NCBI GenBank assembly: GCA_036377595.1
Contig: DASUYB010000002.1
Location: 1-35,042, forward strand
From: Longimicrobium sp.
GTDB taxonomy: Bacteria; Gemmatimonadota; Gemmatimonadetes; Longimicrobiales; Longimicrobiaceae
Length of the DNA stretch: 35,042 nucleotides
Reading direction: 5' to 3'
Shown here: piece by piece, positions 1 to 16,441 of the stretch
Layout: each line of letters starts with the position of its first letter
Position numbering within the stretch: position 1 is the stretch's first letter
The notes under the pieces: generated by a model
What the model was told of the DNA's origin: nothing
The model's input: the letters and a program-made list of their open reading frames with translations, nothing else
Databases searched by the model: none
Program-made: the position numbers and the translations under genes

Positions 1-1502
1 TGGCGGCGCGGTTCGCGGCGGCCGGCGTGCCGGTGCTCGACCCCGCCGACGAAGCGGCGTGGGCGCATCTGCCCGCCGCCGATCCGCGGCCGGCGGGGCT
101 CTCGCCCGACCACCTCGCCTACGTCATCTACACCTCGGGGAGCACCGGGCGTCCCAAGGGCGTGACGGTGCCGCACCGCGGCGTGGTGAGCCTGCTGGCC
201 GACGTGCAGCGCCGCGCGCCGATCGGCGGGGGCGACGGGTGCAGCCTGTGGACCAGCACCAGCTTCGACGTCTCGGTCTACGAGATCTTCTCCGCGTTGC
301 TGGCCGGCGGGCGGCTCTGCATCCCGCAGGGCGAAGCGCGGCTGGAGGCGGGCGCCTTCCTGGACTGGATGGAGGCGCGCGAGGTCGGCAGCGCCTACCT
401 GCCGCCGTACTTCCTCCCCGAGCTGCGCGAGCGCGTCTGCCGCTCGCCCGGTCGAAGCCGGCTGCACCGCCTGCTGGTGGGGGTGGAGCCGATCGCCGAG
501 CCGCTGCTGGCGGAGATCCGGCGGAGCGTCCCCGGGCTGCGGATCGTCAACGGCTACGGGCCCACGGAGACCACCATCTGCGCCACCCTCCACGACGTGC
601 CCCTCGCGGCGCGTGGCGAGCGGGTGACGCCGATCGGCGCGCCGGCGGCCAACACCCGCGTGTTCGTGCTGGACGGGCGGATGCGGCCGGTGCCGGTCGG
701 CGTCGTGGGCGAGCTGTACGTGGGGGGCGTAGGCGTGGCGCGCGGATACCTGGACCGCCCGGCGCTGACCGCGGAGCGCTTCGTCCCCGACCCGCTCTCG
801 GGCGAGCCGGGCGCGCGGCTGTACCGCACGGGCGACCTGGGCCGCTGGCTGCCGGAGGGGGCGCTGGCGTTCGCCGGGCGCACCGACGCGCAGGTGAAGA
901 TCCGTGGCTTCCGCGTGGAGCCGGGCGAGATCGAGGCGCGGCTGGTGGAGCACGCGGCGGTGCGAGAGGCCGTGGTCGTGGCGCGAGAGGACGCGCCGGG
1001 CGACAAGCGGCTGGTGGCGTACGTGGTCGGCGACGAGACCGGGGCGGACCTGCTCCGCGCGCACCTGGCCGAGCGGCTCCCGGAGCACATGGTTCCCGCG
1101 GCGTACGTGCGGCTGGACGCGATGCCGCTCACGCCCAGCGGCAAGGTAGACCGCAGGGCGCTCCCCGCTCCCGACGCGGACGCGTTCGCCGTGCGTGCGT
1201 ACGAGGCGCCCGCCGGCGAGACGGAGGAGGCGGTCGCGGGGATCTGGGCGGAGCTCCTCGGCGTGGAGCGGGTAGGCCGCCACGACCACTTCTTCCAGCT
1301 GGGCGGGAACTCCCTGCTGGCCATCCGGCTCGTGTTCCGGATCAGGCGGGAGATGGACGTGGAGCTCGCGGTGGGCGACGTCTTCGAAAAGCCCGAGCTT
1401 TCCCTGCTGGCCCAGCACCTCCGCGACGCACAGCTGGCCCAGTTCGATCCGGGCCAGATCCAGGAGCTGCTCGCGCTGGCCCGCGCCGCCGACGTGGGAT
1501 GA
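1..1502 (+). CDS. NRPS, C-terminal A-PCP portion (5' partial)
   Basis: The gene is already open at the left edge (codons start at base 3); the internal GTG at base 27 is not a real start. It encodes the end of a nonribosomal peptide synthetase module: an adenylation domain that activates one amino acid as its AMP ester, then a peptidyl carrier domain. A3 reads YVIYTSGSTGRPKG, A5 GYGPTETT, A7 YRTGDL, A8 GRTDAQVKIRG and A10 TPSGKVDRRAL, so the catalytic lysine is present. The carrier site is LGGNS, with the serine at about 1311. Aligned by eye to PheA, the specificity residues read D-V-Y-Y-L-G-G-I-C-K; I cannot assign a substrate. The 33-residue tail after the carrier is helical (FDPGQIQELLALARA) and resembles a docking segment for the next synthetase. 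The stop overlaps an ATG (ATGA at 1499), and NRPS 2 starts 40 nt later, so they are very likely co-transcribed. Confidence 0.97.
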   Translation, partial: AARFAAAGVPVLDPADEAAWAHLPAADPRPAGLSPDHLAYVIYTSGSTGRPKGVTVPHRGVVSLLADVQRRAPIGGGDGCSLWTSTSFDVSVYEIFSALLAGGRLCIPQGEARLEAGAFLDWMEAREVGSAYLPPYFLPELRERVCRSPGRSRLHRLLVGVEPIAEPLLAEIRRSVPGLRIVNGYGPTETTICATLHDVPLAARGERVTPIGAPAANTRVFVLDGRMRPVPVGVVGELYVGGVGVARGYLDRPALTAERFVPDPLSGEPGARLYRTGDLGRWLPEGALAFAGRTDAQVKIRGFRVEPGEIEARLVEHAAVREAVVVAREDAPGDKRLVAYVVGDETGADLLRAHLAERLPEHMVPAAYVRLDAMPLTPSGKVDRRALPAPDADAFAVRAYEAPAGETEEAVAGIWAELLGVERVGRHDHFFQLGGNSLLAIRLVFRIRREMDVELAVGDVFEKPELSLLAQHLRDAQLAQFDPGQIQELLALARAADVG

Positions 1503-1542
1503 CCGATCAGCCCTTCACCGCAATGAACTGCCCGCAGAGCCG

Positions 1543-1546
<4 letters not shown>
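1499..1546 (+). CDS. possible 15-residue coupling ORF between two NRPS genes
   Basis: This tiny reading frame starts at the ATG that overlaps the upstream NRPS stop (ATGA at 1499-1502). It ends in a TGA that overlaps the ATG of the next NRPS (ATGA at 1543-1546). The peptide would be MTDQPFTAMNCPQSR. Two four-base overlaps in a row would let ribosomes step from one synthetase gene to the next. It could equally be chance in a 40-nt spacer. No function is claimed for the peptide. Confidence 0.2.
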
Positions 1547-8199
<6,653 letters not shown>

Positions 8200-8232
8200 C
8201 GCCACCTTGCCCGTACACCGCTTCCCAGGCAC

Positions 8233-11200
8233 ATGTCCTCGAACACGCTGAACCTTTCCCCCGCCGAGCTCCTGGCGCTCCTCGAGCTGGCCGAGGCCAC
8301 CGCCCCCGTGCAGGCCGCGGCGATGGTGTCGCGGATCGAGCCGGCGGACCGGAGCGGACCGCTGCCGCTGTCCTTCGCGCAGTGGCGGCTCTGGTTCCTG
8401 GATCAGCTCGGGATCCCCGGCGCGGTCTACCACATCCCGACCCGCATGCGGCTGAGGGGCGAGCTGGACCGGAACGCGCTGTACCGCGCGCTGGACCGGC
8501 TCGTCGCCCGGCACGAGGCGCTGCGCACCACCTTCGGCACGGTGGACGGCGAGCCGGTGCAGCGGATCGCGCCGGCGGAGGAGAGCCCCTTCGAGCTCGC
8601 CGAGCACGACCTCCGCGGCTACGCGGAGGCCGGGGCGGAGCTTCGCCGGCTGCTGGAGGAGGAGGCGGGCGCGGCGTTCGACCTGGCACGCGGGCCGCTG
8701 ATCCGCGGGTGCCTGATCCGCCTGGCGGACGATGACCAGGTGCTGCTCATCACCATGCACCACATCGTCTCCGACGGGTGGAGCATGGGGGTGTTCACCC
8801 GCGAGCTGAGCGCTCTCTACGCCGCCTTCCGCGACGGCGAGCCGGATCCGCTTCCCGCGCTGCCGATCCAGTACGCCGACTACGCGGTGTGGCAGCGGCG
8901 CTGGGTCGACGGCGAGGTGCTGAAGGCGCAGGCGGAGTACTGGAAGGAGACGCTGGCCGGCGCGCCGGAGCTGCTGGAGCTGCCCACCGACCACCCGCGG
9001 CCGGCGCGGCAGGACTTCGCCGGCCGCGCCGTCTGGATCGAGCTGGAGCCGGAGCTGGCGGCGGGGCTGAAGGCGCTGGGCCAGCGGCACGGGAGCACGC
9101 TGTACATGACGTTCCTGGCCGCGTGGGCGGTGGTGCTGAGCCGTCTCTCGGGACAGGAGGAGGTGCTGGTCGGCACCCCGGTGGCGGGCCGCGGGCGGGC
9201 CGAGATCGAGGGGCTGATCGGTTTCTTCGTGAACACCCTGGTGGTGCGCGTGGACCTGTCGGGAGCACCCACGGTGGCGGAGCTGCTGCGGCGGGTGAAG
9301 GAGCGGGCGCTCGAGGCGCAGGATCACCAGGACATTCCCTTCGAGCAGGTGGTGGAGCTGCTGCAGCCGGTGCGCAGCCTGGCGCACACGCCGCTCTTCC
9401 AGGTGATGTTCAACTGGCTGAACATGGCCGAGCGCCAGATGGAGCTCTCCGGGCTGGCGCTGGGCCCCGCGGGGGTGGCACCGGCACCGGGGCCGCGGCC
9501 GGCACCGGCCGCGGAGCCGGGCGCGCCCTCGGAGGCGTCGGCGCAGTTCGACCTGACGCTCACCCTCGCCGAGCGGGGCGGGCGGATCACCGGCGCCCTG
9601 GAGTACGCGACGGCGCTCTTCGAGCCGGAGACGATCGAGCGCCACGTGGCCTACCTGCGGCGGGTGCTGGTGGAGATGGTGGCGGACGAGCGCCGGAGCG
9701 TGGCCCGGCTGGAGCTGATGTCCCCCGCGGAGCGGGCGCGGGTCGTCGAGGGGTGGAACGCCACGGAGCTCCCCTGCCCGGACGACGGGTGCGTGCACGA
9801 GATCTTCGAGCGGCGGGCGGAGGAGACGCCCGACGCGACGGCGGTGGTCTTCGCGGGCGGCGAGCTCACGTACGCGCAGCTGAACGCCCGCGCCAACCGG
9901 CTGGCGCACCGGCTCCGCGCCCTGGGCGTGGGCCCGGACGCGCGCGTGGGCGTCTGCGCCGAACGCACCCCGGAGATGGTGGCGGGGCTCCTCGCCGTGC
10001 TCAAGGCGGGCGGGGCGTACGTCCCGCTCGACCCGGCGTACCCGGAGGAGCGGCTGCGCTGGCTGCTCGAGGACAGCGCTCCCGTGGCGGTGCTGGCGCA
10101 CGGCTCGCTCGCCGGGCGCTTCGCGGGCGCGGGCGTGCCGGTGCTCGGGCTGGACGCCGCCTCGCCCGCCTGGGCGGACGGGCCGGACACGAACCCCGGA
10201 CGCGGGGCGCTCCTGCCGGAGCACCTGGCGTACGTGATCTACACCTCGGGCTCCACCGGGCGGCCCAAGGGGGTGATGGTCACCCACCGCGCCGTTGGGC
10301 GGCAGGCCGCCGCGATCCGGGCGGGCTTCGGCCTCCGGCCGGACGACCGGTCGCTGCAGTTCGCCTCCATCGCCTTCGACGCCTCGGTGGAGGAGATCTT
10401 CGGCGCGCTCCTCGCGGGGGCGGCGCTGGTGCTGCGCACCGAGGCGTGGCTGGAGGGCGCGCACGCCTTCTGGGGCCGGTGCGCGGAGAACCGGGTGACG
10501 GTGATCGACCTCCCGACCCGCTTCTGGCAGCTCCTGCTCGACGAGCCCTCGGCCGCCATCCCGCCGTGCGTGCGCCTGCTGGCCATCGGCGGCGAGGCGG
10601 TGGAGCCGGCGGCGCTGGAGGCCTGGTTCCGCCGCGACGGGCACCGGCCGCCGCTCCTCAACACCTACGGCCCCACCGAGACCACGGTCAACGCCACGCT
10701 CCGCGAGATCGCCGGCGACCCCGCCACCTGGCGCTCCATCGGCCGGCCAGTGGCCAACACCCGCGTCTACCTCCTGGACGCGGTGGGCGAGCCGGTGCCG
10801 GTGGGGGTGGCGGGAGAGCTGTACATCGGCGGCGGGCAGGTGGCGCGCGGCTACCTGGGCCGTCCGGGGCTGACCGCCGGGCGGTTCGTGCCGGACCCGT
10901 TCGCCCGCGAGCGCGGGGCACGCCTGTACCGGACGGGCGACCTGGGGCGGTGGCTCCCGGACGGGTCGATCGAGTTCGTGGGCCGCACCGACTTCCAGGT
11001 GAAGATCCGCGGCTTCCGCATCGAGCTGGGCGAGATCGAGGCACGGCTCGCCGAGCACGCGGCCGTGCGCGACGCGGTGGTGCTGGCGCGCGAGGACGCG
11101 CCCGGCGACCGGCGGCTGGTGGCGTACTGCGTGGCCGACGAGGGATTGGACGTGGAATCGCTGCGGGCGCACCTGGCCGAGCGGCTGCCGCCGTACATGG

Positions 11201-14200
11201 TGCCGGCGGCCTTCGTGCGGCTGGATGCGTTCCCGGTCACCGCCGGCGGGAAGGTGGATCGCAGGGCGCTCCCGGCGCCGGAGGGCGACGCGCTCGCCGC
11301 GCGCTACGAGGCGCCGGAGGGCGAGACCGAACAGGCGCTGGCCGACATCTGGGCCGAGGTGCTGCGCGTGGAGCGGGTGGGCCGCGGCGACAGCTTCTTC
11401 GACCTGGGCGGGCACTCGCTGCTGGCGGTGCAGGTGATCTCGCGGGTGCGGCAGCGGCTGGCGGTGGAGGCCGCGCTGCGCGACCTGTTCGCCCGGCCCG
11501 TGCTGGCCGACTTCGCGCGGGGGCTGGAAACCGCGTCCCGCGCCGAGCTGCCGGCGATCGAGCCGGTGGAGCGGGGGGCGGACCTCCCGCTCTCGTTCGC
11601 GCAGCAGCGGCTCTGGTTCATCGAACGGCTGGAGGGCGCGGGCGCGGCGTACCTCATCACCGTGCGCCAGCGGCTGCGGGGCGAGCTGGACCGGGCCGCG
11701 CTGCGGCGGGCGCTGGACCGGATCGTGGCGCGGCACGAGGCGCTGCGCACCACCTTCGCCGAGGTGGACGGCGCACCGGTGCAGCGGATCGCGCCGGCGG
11801 AGGAGAGCCCCTTCCATCTCACGGAGCACGACCTCCGCGGCGGCGCCGAAGGGCCGGCGGAGCTCGGCCGGCTGATGGTGGACGAAGCGCGCGCGCCGTT
11901 CGACCTGGCGCGCGGGCCGCTGATCCGCGGCCGGCTGGTGCAGATCGGCGGCGACGACCACGTGCTGCTCGTCACCATGCACCACATCGTCTCCGACGGG
12001 TGGAGCGTGGGCGTGTTCACCCGCGAGCTGGGCACCCTCTACGGCGCCTTCCGCGAGAAGCGGCCCGATCCGCTCCCGCCGCTCGCGGTGCAGTACGCCG
12101 ACTACGCCGCGTGGCAGCGCCGCTGGGTCGAGGGCGAGGTCCTTCGCGAGCAGGCGGAGTACTGGCAGGACACGCTGGCCGGCGCGCCCGAGCTGCTGGA
12201 GCTGCCCACGGACCACGCGCGGCCGGCGCGGCAGGACCTCACCGGCGCCACCGTGGGCCTGGTGCTCGGCGAGGCGCTCTCGGCCGCGCTCAAGGAGCTC
12301 TCCCGGCGGCACGGGACCACGCTGCACATGACGCTTCTGGCCGGCTGGGCGGCGGTGCTCTCCCGCCTGTCGGGGCAGGACGACGTGGTGGTCGGCACGC
12401 CCACGGCAAACCGCGGGCGGGAGGAGATCGAGGGGCTGATCGGCTTCTTCGTCAACCTGCTGGCCGTGCGCGTGGAGCTGTCCGGCGCGCCGACGGTGGC
12501 GGAGCTGCTGGCGCGGGTGAAGGAGCGCGCGCTCGGCGCGCAGCATCACCAGGACATCCCCTTCGAGCAGGTGGTGGAGCTCGTCGGGCCGCCGCGCAGC
12601 ATGGCGCACACGCCGCTCTTCCAGGCGATGTTCACCTGGCAGAACGCCCCCGGCGGCGGCGCCGGGCTTCCCGGCCTCGCCCTGGCGCCGATGGGGCCGG
12701 CCCAACCGCCGGACCGGCCGGGCGCGGCACCGGTCGCGCCGGCCCCGTCCGCGCAGGCGACGGCGCACGTCGACCTGTCGCTGACGCTCTTCGAGCGCGG
12801 CGGGAGGATCGCGGGGAACGTGGAGTACGCCGCGGCGCTCTTCGAGCGGGAGACGGTGGAGCGCTTCGCCGGCTACCTCCGCCGCGCGCTGGAGGCCATG
12901 GTGGCGGACGAGGGCCAGCCGGTGGACCGGCTTCCGCTCCTCCCCGAGGCGGAGCGGCGCCGGGTGGTGGAGGAGTGGAACGCGACCGGACGTGCGTATC
13001 CCGCCCGCGGTCTCCGCGTCCACGACCTGTTCCGCGCCCAGGCGGCGCGGACGCCGCACGCGGTCGCGCTCTCCTGGCGCGGCCAGCGGCTGACGTACGC
13101 CGAGCTGGAGGCGCGGGCGAACCGTCTGGCGAATGCGCTGCGGCGGCGCGGCGTGGGGCCGGAGGTGCGCGTGGGCATCTGCCTGCCGCGCACGCCGGAG
13201 CTGGTCGCCGCGATGCTGGGCGTGCTGGGTGCCGGAGGCGCGTACGTGCCGCTGGACCCGGCGTACCCGCGCGAGCGGCTGGGCTACATGGCCGAAGACG
13301 CCGCGATCACGCTGGTCATCACCGACTCCGCCCTCGCCGACCGGTTGCCGGAAGGCGCGGCCACGCTTCTGCTCGACCGCGACCGCGAGGCCATCGCGGC
13401 GGAGTCCGCCGACGGGCCGGAGAGCGGCGTCCTTCCCGAAAACCTGTCGCACGTCATCTTCACCTCCGGGTCCACGGGCCGCCCGAAGGGGGTGATGATC
13501 CGCCACGCCTCGGTGGTCGTCCTGCTGCACTGGCTGCGGGAGAACGTGACCGACGAGGAGCGCTCGTCGGTGCTCTTCTCCACCTCCATCAACTTCGACG
13601 TCAGCGTCGCCGAGGTCTTCGGCACGCTCGCCTGGGGCGGGAAGCTGGTGCTGGTGGAGAACGCGCTTGAGCTGGCGACGATCGGCGAGGACGTCGTGCA
13701 CGTGAGCATGGTGCCCAGCGCGGCGGCGGAGCTGCTGAAGAGCGGCGGCATCCCGGCCTGCGTGAAGACGCTGAACCTGGGCGGCGAGGCACTGCCGAAC
13801 GCGCTGGCGCAGGGGCTGTACGCGCTGGAGACGGTGGAGAAGGTCGGCAACCTCTACGGTCCGACCGAGGACACCACCTACTCCACCTACTCCGTCGTGC
13901 CGCGCGGCGCGGACCTGGTGCTGGTCGGCACGCCGGTGGCGAACACGCAGGCGTACGTCCTCGATCACCATCTCCAGCCCGTGCCGATCGGTGTGGTCGG
14001 CGAGCTCTATCTGGCGGGTGACGGCCTGTCGCGCGGCTACGCGAATCGGCCGGCGATGACGGCGGAGCGTTTCGTCCCCTGCCCGTTCGGCGCGCCGGGG
14101 AGCCGGATGTACCGGGTGATGGACCGCGTGCGCCGGCGCGCGGACGGGGAGCTGGAGTACCTGGGCCGGATCGACTTCCAGGTGAAGGTGCGCGGCTACC

Positions 14201-16419
14201 GCATCGAGCTGGGTGAGATCGAGGCGCGGCTCGCGGAGCACCCGGGTGTGCGTGCCCCGGTCGTTCTCGTCCGCGAGGACGCGCCCGGCGACCGGCGGCT
14301 GGTCGCGTACTACCTGGGGGACGAGCCGGTCGCAGTGGACGCGCTGAAGGCGCATCTCGCCAGCCGCCTGCCGGAGTACATGGTGCCGGCGGCGTACGTG
14401 TGGATGGAGACGTATCCGCTCACCCCGAACGGGAAGGTGAACCGCAAGGCGCTCCCCGCCCCGGAAGGGGATGCCTATGCGGCCCGCGAGTACGCGGCGC
14501 CGGTGGGCGAGACCGAGCGGGCGCTGGCCGGGATCTGGGCCGAGGTGCTCGGCGTGGAGCGGGTGGGCCGCCACGACAACTTCTTCGAGGTGGGCGGGCA
14601 CTCGCTCCTGGCGGTGCAGGTGATCTCGCGGATGCGGGAGGTGCTGGGAGTGGAGGTTCCGCTGGCGGACCTGTTCTCGCATTCGACGGTGGAATCGCTT
14701 TCCGCGCGCATTTCCGGCTCGGAACCCGGGGTCCACGACGACCGGGCGATCGCCATCCGTCCGTCCGGTTCGCAGCCCCCGCTCTTCCTGGTGCACGAGG
14801 GAGCGGGGTCCATCGCGTACGCGCAGGTGCTCCATCCCCACGTCGGGGGCGACATCCCGGTGTACGCGCTGCCGGCGTCCCCCGCGGACGCACCCCTGCG
14901 TACCGTAGAAGGGATGGCGGCGCGCCTGGTACGGATGATCCGCGAGGTGCAGCCCTCGGGGCCGTACCGGGTGGCGGGGTGGTCGTTCGGGGGCGTCCTC
15001 GCGTACGAGATCGCCGCGCAGCTGATCGGCCGGGACGAGGTCGTCGAGTTCGTGGGGATGTTCGACAGCTACCACCCCGTTCGCGCCGGCGCCGTGCCGC
15101 ACGACGAGGCGCAGGAGCACGCGCAGCTCCTGCACGTGCTCCGGATGGCCGAAGCCGTGGAGTCGAACGTGAACCTCGACGAGGCGGGCGTCGCCACCGG
15201 CGGCGTGGACCTCGAGACCTTCGTCACGCGGTGCCGCGAGAAGGGGCTCCTCCCCGGCCACGTCACCGTGGAGCAGGCGCGGCGGATGCGCGACCTCCTG
15301 CGCGGTCACCAGCGCGCCCTGCGCGAATACTCGCCGCCACCGCTCCCGGTGGCCGTCCACCTCTTTCCCGCCCGGCAGAGCGCCGACCCGGAGCCGTCGC
15401 GCGGCTGGCGGGCCACGCTTCCCGCGACGCAACTCCGGGTCACGCCCGTGCCGGGGACGCACCTGTCCATGATGCGGGCGCCGAACGCGGCCGCCCTCGG
15501 CGAGGCGCTGTCGCGCGCGGTCGGCCGGGTGCGGGAGGAGGCGGCGCCGCGCTCCGCCGCGGGCAGCTCGCCCCTGGTGACGCTCCAGGGCGGGGCGGCC
15601 GGCGCCGCTCCCCTCTTCTGCGTGCCGGGCGCGGGGAGCGGCGTCACCAGCTTCGTCGACCTGATGTCGGCACTGGGCCCGTCCGTGCCGGTCTACGGGC
15701 TGCAGCCGCGCGGGATGGAGGGAGAGGCGCCGCCCCACGCCACCGTGCAGGCGGCCGCGGAGCACTACCTCCGCGCGCTCCGCGAGGCCCGCCCCGCGGG
15801 GCCCGTCCACCTGCTGGGCCACTCTTTCGGCGGGTGGGTGGCGTTCGAGATGGCGCTGCGGCTCCACCAGGCCGGACGCCCCGTCGCGTCGCTCACCATC
15901 CTGGACAGCGAGGTGCCGGACGATTCCGAGGCCGTGGTCCGCGAGTACGGTGGCGGGGAGGCCTTCCTGAAGCTGGTGGAGGTCCTGGAGCTGACCGCGG
16001 AGCGGTCCCTCGGGATCGCCCCCGCGGAGGTCGCCTCGCGCGACGAAGCCGGGCGGCTGAAGCTCCTTCACGGGAAGATGGTCGCGCTCGGCCTCCTGGG
16101 CGCGCGCGCGACGCCCGAGGACCTGGCCGGTCCGTTCCGGACGTTCGCGCGGTGCCTGCGCACGACCTACCGCCCCCTGGGCGTCTATCCCGGCCGGCTC
16201 CGCCTGGTGCTCGTCGACGATCCCGCGATGGACGAGGCGGCCAACCGCGCGCACTTCGCCGAGGTCGAGCGGGGATGGAGGGAGTGGGCGCCCGGTCTGG
16301 TGTTCTCGGCCGGCGCGGGGAACCACGTCACCGCGCTGAAGCCGCCCCACGTGGCGGCGCTGGCCGGGCTCCTCGCCGAGGACCGCGATACCGATGACAG
16401 TTCTCGATTCAACCTCTGA
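8233..16419 (+). CDS. terminal NRPS: C-A-PCP-C-A-PCP-TE-TE
   Basis: This 2728-residue synthetase adds the last two residues and releases the product. In order: N-terminal docking-like helix (LSPAELLALLELAEAT); condensation HHIVSDG at about 176-182; adenylation (A3 near 667); carrier serine at about 1062; condensation HHIVSDG at about 1250-1256; adenylation (A3 near 1740); carrier serine at about 2124; then two thioesterase domains. TE1 has GWSFGG (Ser2251), Asp2278 and His2410. TE2 has GHSFGG (Ser2531), Asp2558 and His2698. Both show the 27-residue Ser-Asp spacing of release thioesterases. By-eye codes: A1 D-A-E-D-A-G-T-V-N-K, acidic and perhaps for a basic residue; A2 D-V-A-S-N-G-L-T-Y-K, perhaps for a small residue. 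A2 has an unusual A7 (YRVMDR instead of YRTGDL). Both condensation domains carry Pro/Ala-rich inserts. The gene starts 33 nt after NRPS 2; the ribosome site is weak. Confidence 0.97.
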   Translation: MSSNTLNLSPAELLALLELAEATAPVQAAAMVSRIEPADRSGPLPLSFAQWRLWFLDQLGIPGAVYHIPTRMRLRGELDRNALYRALDRLVARHEALRTTFGTVDGEPVQRIAPAEESPFELAEHDLRGYAEAGAELRRLLEEEAGAAFDLARGPLIRGCLIRLADDDQVLLITMHHIVSDGWSMGVFTRELSALYAAFRDGEPDPLPALPIQYADYAVWQRRWVDGEVLKAQAEYWKETLAGAPELLELPTDHPRPARQDFAGRAVWIELEPELAAGLKALGQRHGSTLYMTFLAAWAVVLSRLSGQEEVLVGTPVAGRGRAEIEGLIGFFVNTLVVRVDLSGAPTVAELLRRVKERALEAQDHQDIPFEQVVELLQPVRSLAHTPLFQVMFNWLNMAERQMELSGLALGPAGVAPAPGPRPAPAAEPGAPSEASAQFDLTLTLAERGGRITGALEYATALFEPETIERHVAYLRRVLVEMVADERRSVARLELMSPAERARVVEGWNATELPCPDDGCVHEIFERRAEETPDATAVVFAGGELTYAQLNARANRLAHRLRALGVGPDARVGVCAERTPEMVAGLLAVLKAGGAYVPLDPAYPEERLRWLLEDSAPVAVLAHGSLAGRFAGAGVPVLGLDAASPAWADGPDTNPGRGALLPEHLAYVIYTSGSTGRPKGVMVTHRAVGRQAAAIRAGFGLRPDDRSLQFASIAFDASVEEIFGALLAGAALVLRTEAWLEGAHAFWGRCAENRVTVIDLPTRFWQLLLDEPSAAIPPCVRLLAIGGEAVEPAALEAWFRRDGHRPPLLNTYGPTETTVNATLREIAGDPATWRSIGRPVANTRVYLLDAVGEPVPVGVAGELYIGGGQVARGYLGRPGLTAGRFVPDPFARERGARLYRTGDLGRWLPDGSIEFVGRTDFQVKIRGFRIELGEIEARLAEHAAVRDAVVLAREDAPGDRRLVAYCVADEGLDVESLRAHLAERLPPYMVPAAFVRLDAFPVTAGGKVDRRALPAPEGDALAARYEAPEGETEQALADIWAEVLRVERVGRGDSFFDLGGHSLLAVQVISRVRQRLAVEAALRDLFARPVLADFARGLETASRAELPAIEPVERGADLPLSFAQQRLWFIERLEGAGAAYLITVRQRLRGELDRAALRRALDRIVARHEALRTTFAEVDGAPVQRIAPAEESPFHLTEHDLRGGAEGPAELGRLMVDEARAPFDLARGPLIRGRLVQIGGDDHVLLVTMHHIVSDGWSVGVFTRELGTLYGAFREKRPDPLPPLAVQYADYAAWQRRWVEGEVLREQAEYWQDTLAGAPELLELPTDHARPARQDLTGATVGLVLGEALSAALKELSRRHGTTLHMTLLAGWAAVLSRLSGQDDVVVGTPTANRGREEIEGLIGFFVNLLAVRVELSGAPTVAELLARVKERALGAQHHQDIPFEQVVELVGPPRSMAHTPLFQAMFTWQNAPGGGAGLPGLALAPMGPAQPPDRPGAAPVAPAPSAQATAHVDLSLTLFERGGRIAGNVEYAAALFERETVERFAGYLRRALEAMVADEGQPVDRLPLLPEAERRRVVEEWNATGRAYPARGLRVHDLFRAQAARTPHAVALSWRGQRLTYAELEARANRLANALRRRGVGPEVRVGICLPRTPELVAAMLGVLGAGGAYVPLDPAYPRERLGYMAEDAAITLVITDSALADRLPEGAATLLLDRDREAIAAESADGPESGVLPENLSHVIFTSGSTGRPKGVMIRHASVVVLLHWLRENVTDEERSSVLFSTSINFDVSVAEVFGTLAWGGKLVLVENALELATIGEDVVHVSMVPSAAAELLKSGGIPACVKTLNLGGEALPNALAQGLYALETVEKVGNLYGPTEDTTYSTYSVVPRGADLVLVGTPVANTQAYVLDHHLQPVPIGVVGELYLAGDGLSRGYANRPAMTAERFVPCPFGAPGSRMYRVMDRVRRRADGELEYLGRIDFQVKVRGYRIELGEIEARLAEHPGVRAPVVLVREDAPGDRRLVAYYLGDEPVAVDALKAHLASRLPEYMVPAAYVWMETYPLTPNGKVNRKALPAPEGDAYAAREYAAPVGETERALAGIWAEVLGVERVGRHDNFFEVGGHSLLAVQVISRMREVLGVEVPLADLFSHSTVESLSARISGSEPGVHDDRAIAIRPSGSQPPLFLVHEGAGSIAYAQVLHPHVGGDIPVYALPASPADAPLRTVEGMAARLVRMIREVQPSGPYRVAGWSFGGVLAYEIAAQLIGRDEVVEFVGMFDSYHPVRAGAVPHDEAQEHAQLLHVLRMAEAVESNVNLDEAGVATGGVDLETFVTRCREKGLLPGHVTVEQARRMRDLLRGHQRALREYSPPPLPVAVHLFPARQSADPEPSRGWRATLPATQLRVTPVPGTHLSMMRAPNAAALGEALSRAVGRVREEAAPRSAAGSSPLVTLQGGAAGAAPLFCVPGAGSGVTSFVDLMSALGPSVPVYGLQPRGMEGEAPPHATVQAAAEHYLRALREARPAGPVHLLGHSFGGWVAFEMALRLHQAGRPVASLTILDSEVPDDSEAVVREYGGGEAFLKLVEVLELTAERSLGIAPAEVASRDEAGRLKLLHGKMVALGLLGARATPEDLAGPFRTFARCLRTTYRPLGVYPGRLRLVLVDDPAMDEAANRAHFAEVERGWREWAPGLVFSAGAGNHVTALKPPHVAALAGLLAEDRDTDDSSRFNL

Positions 16420-16441
16420 CGGAAGGGCCAGCCGGATTGAC

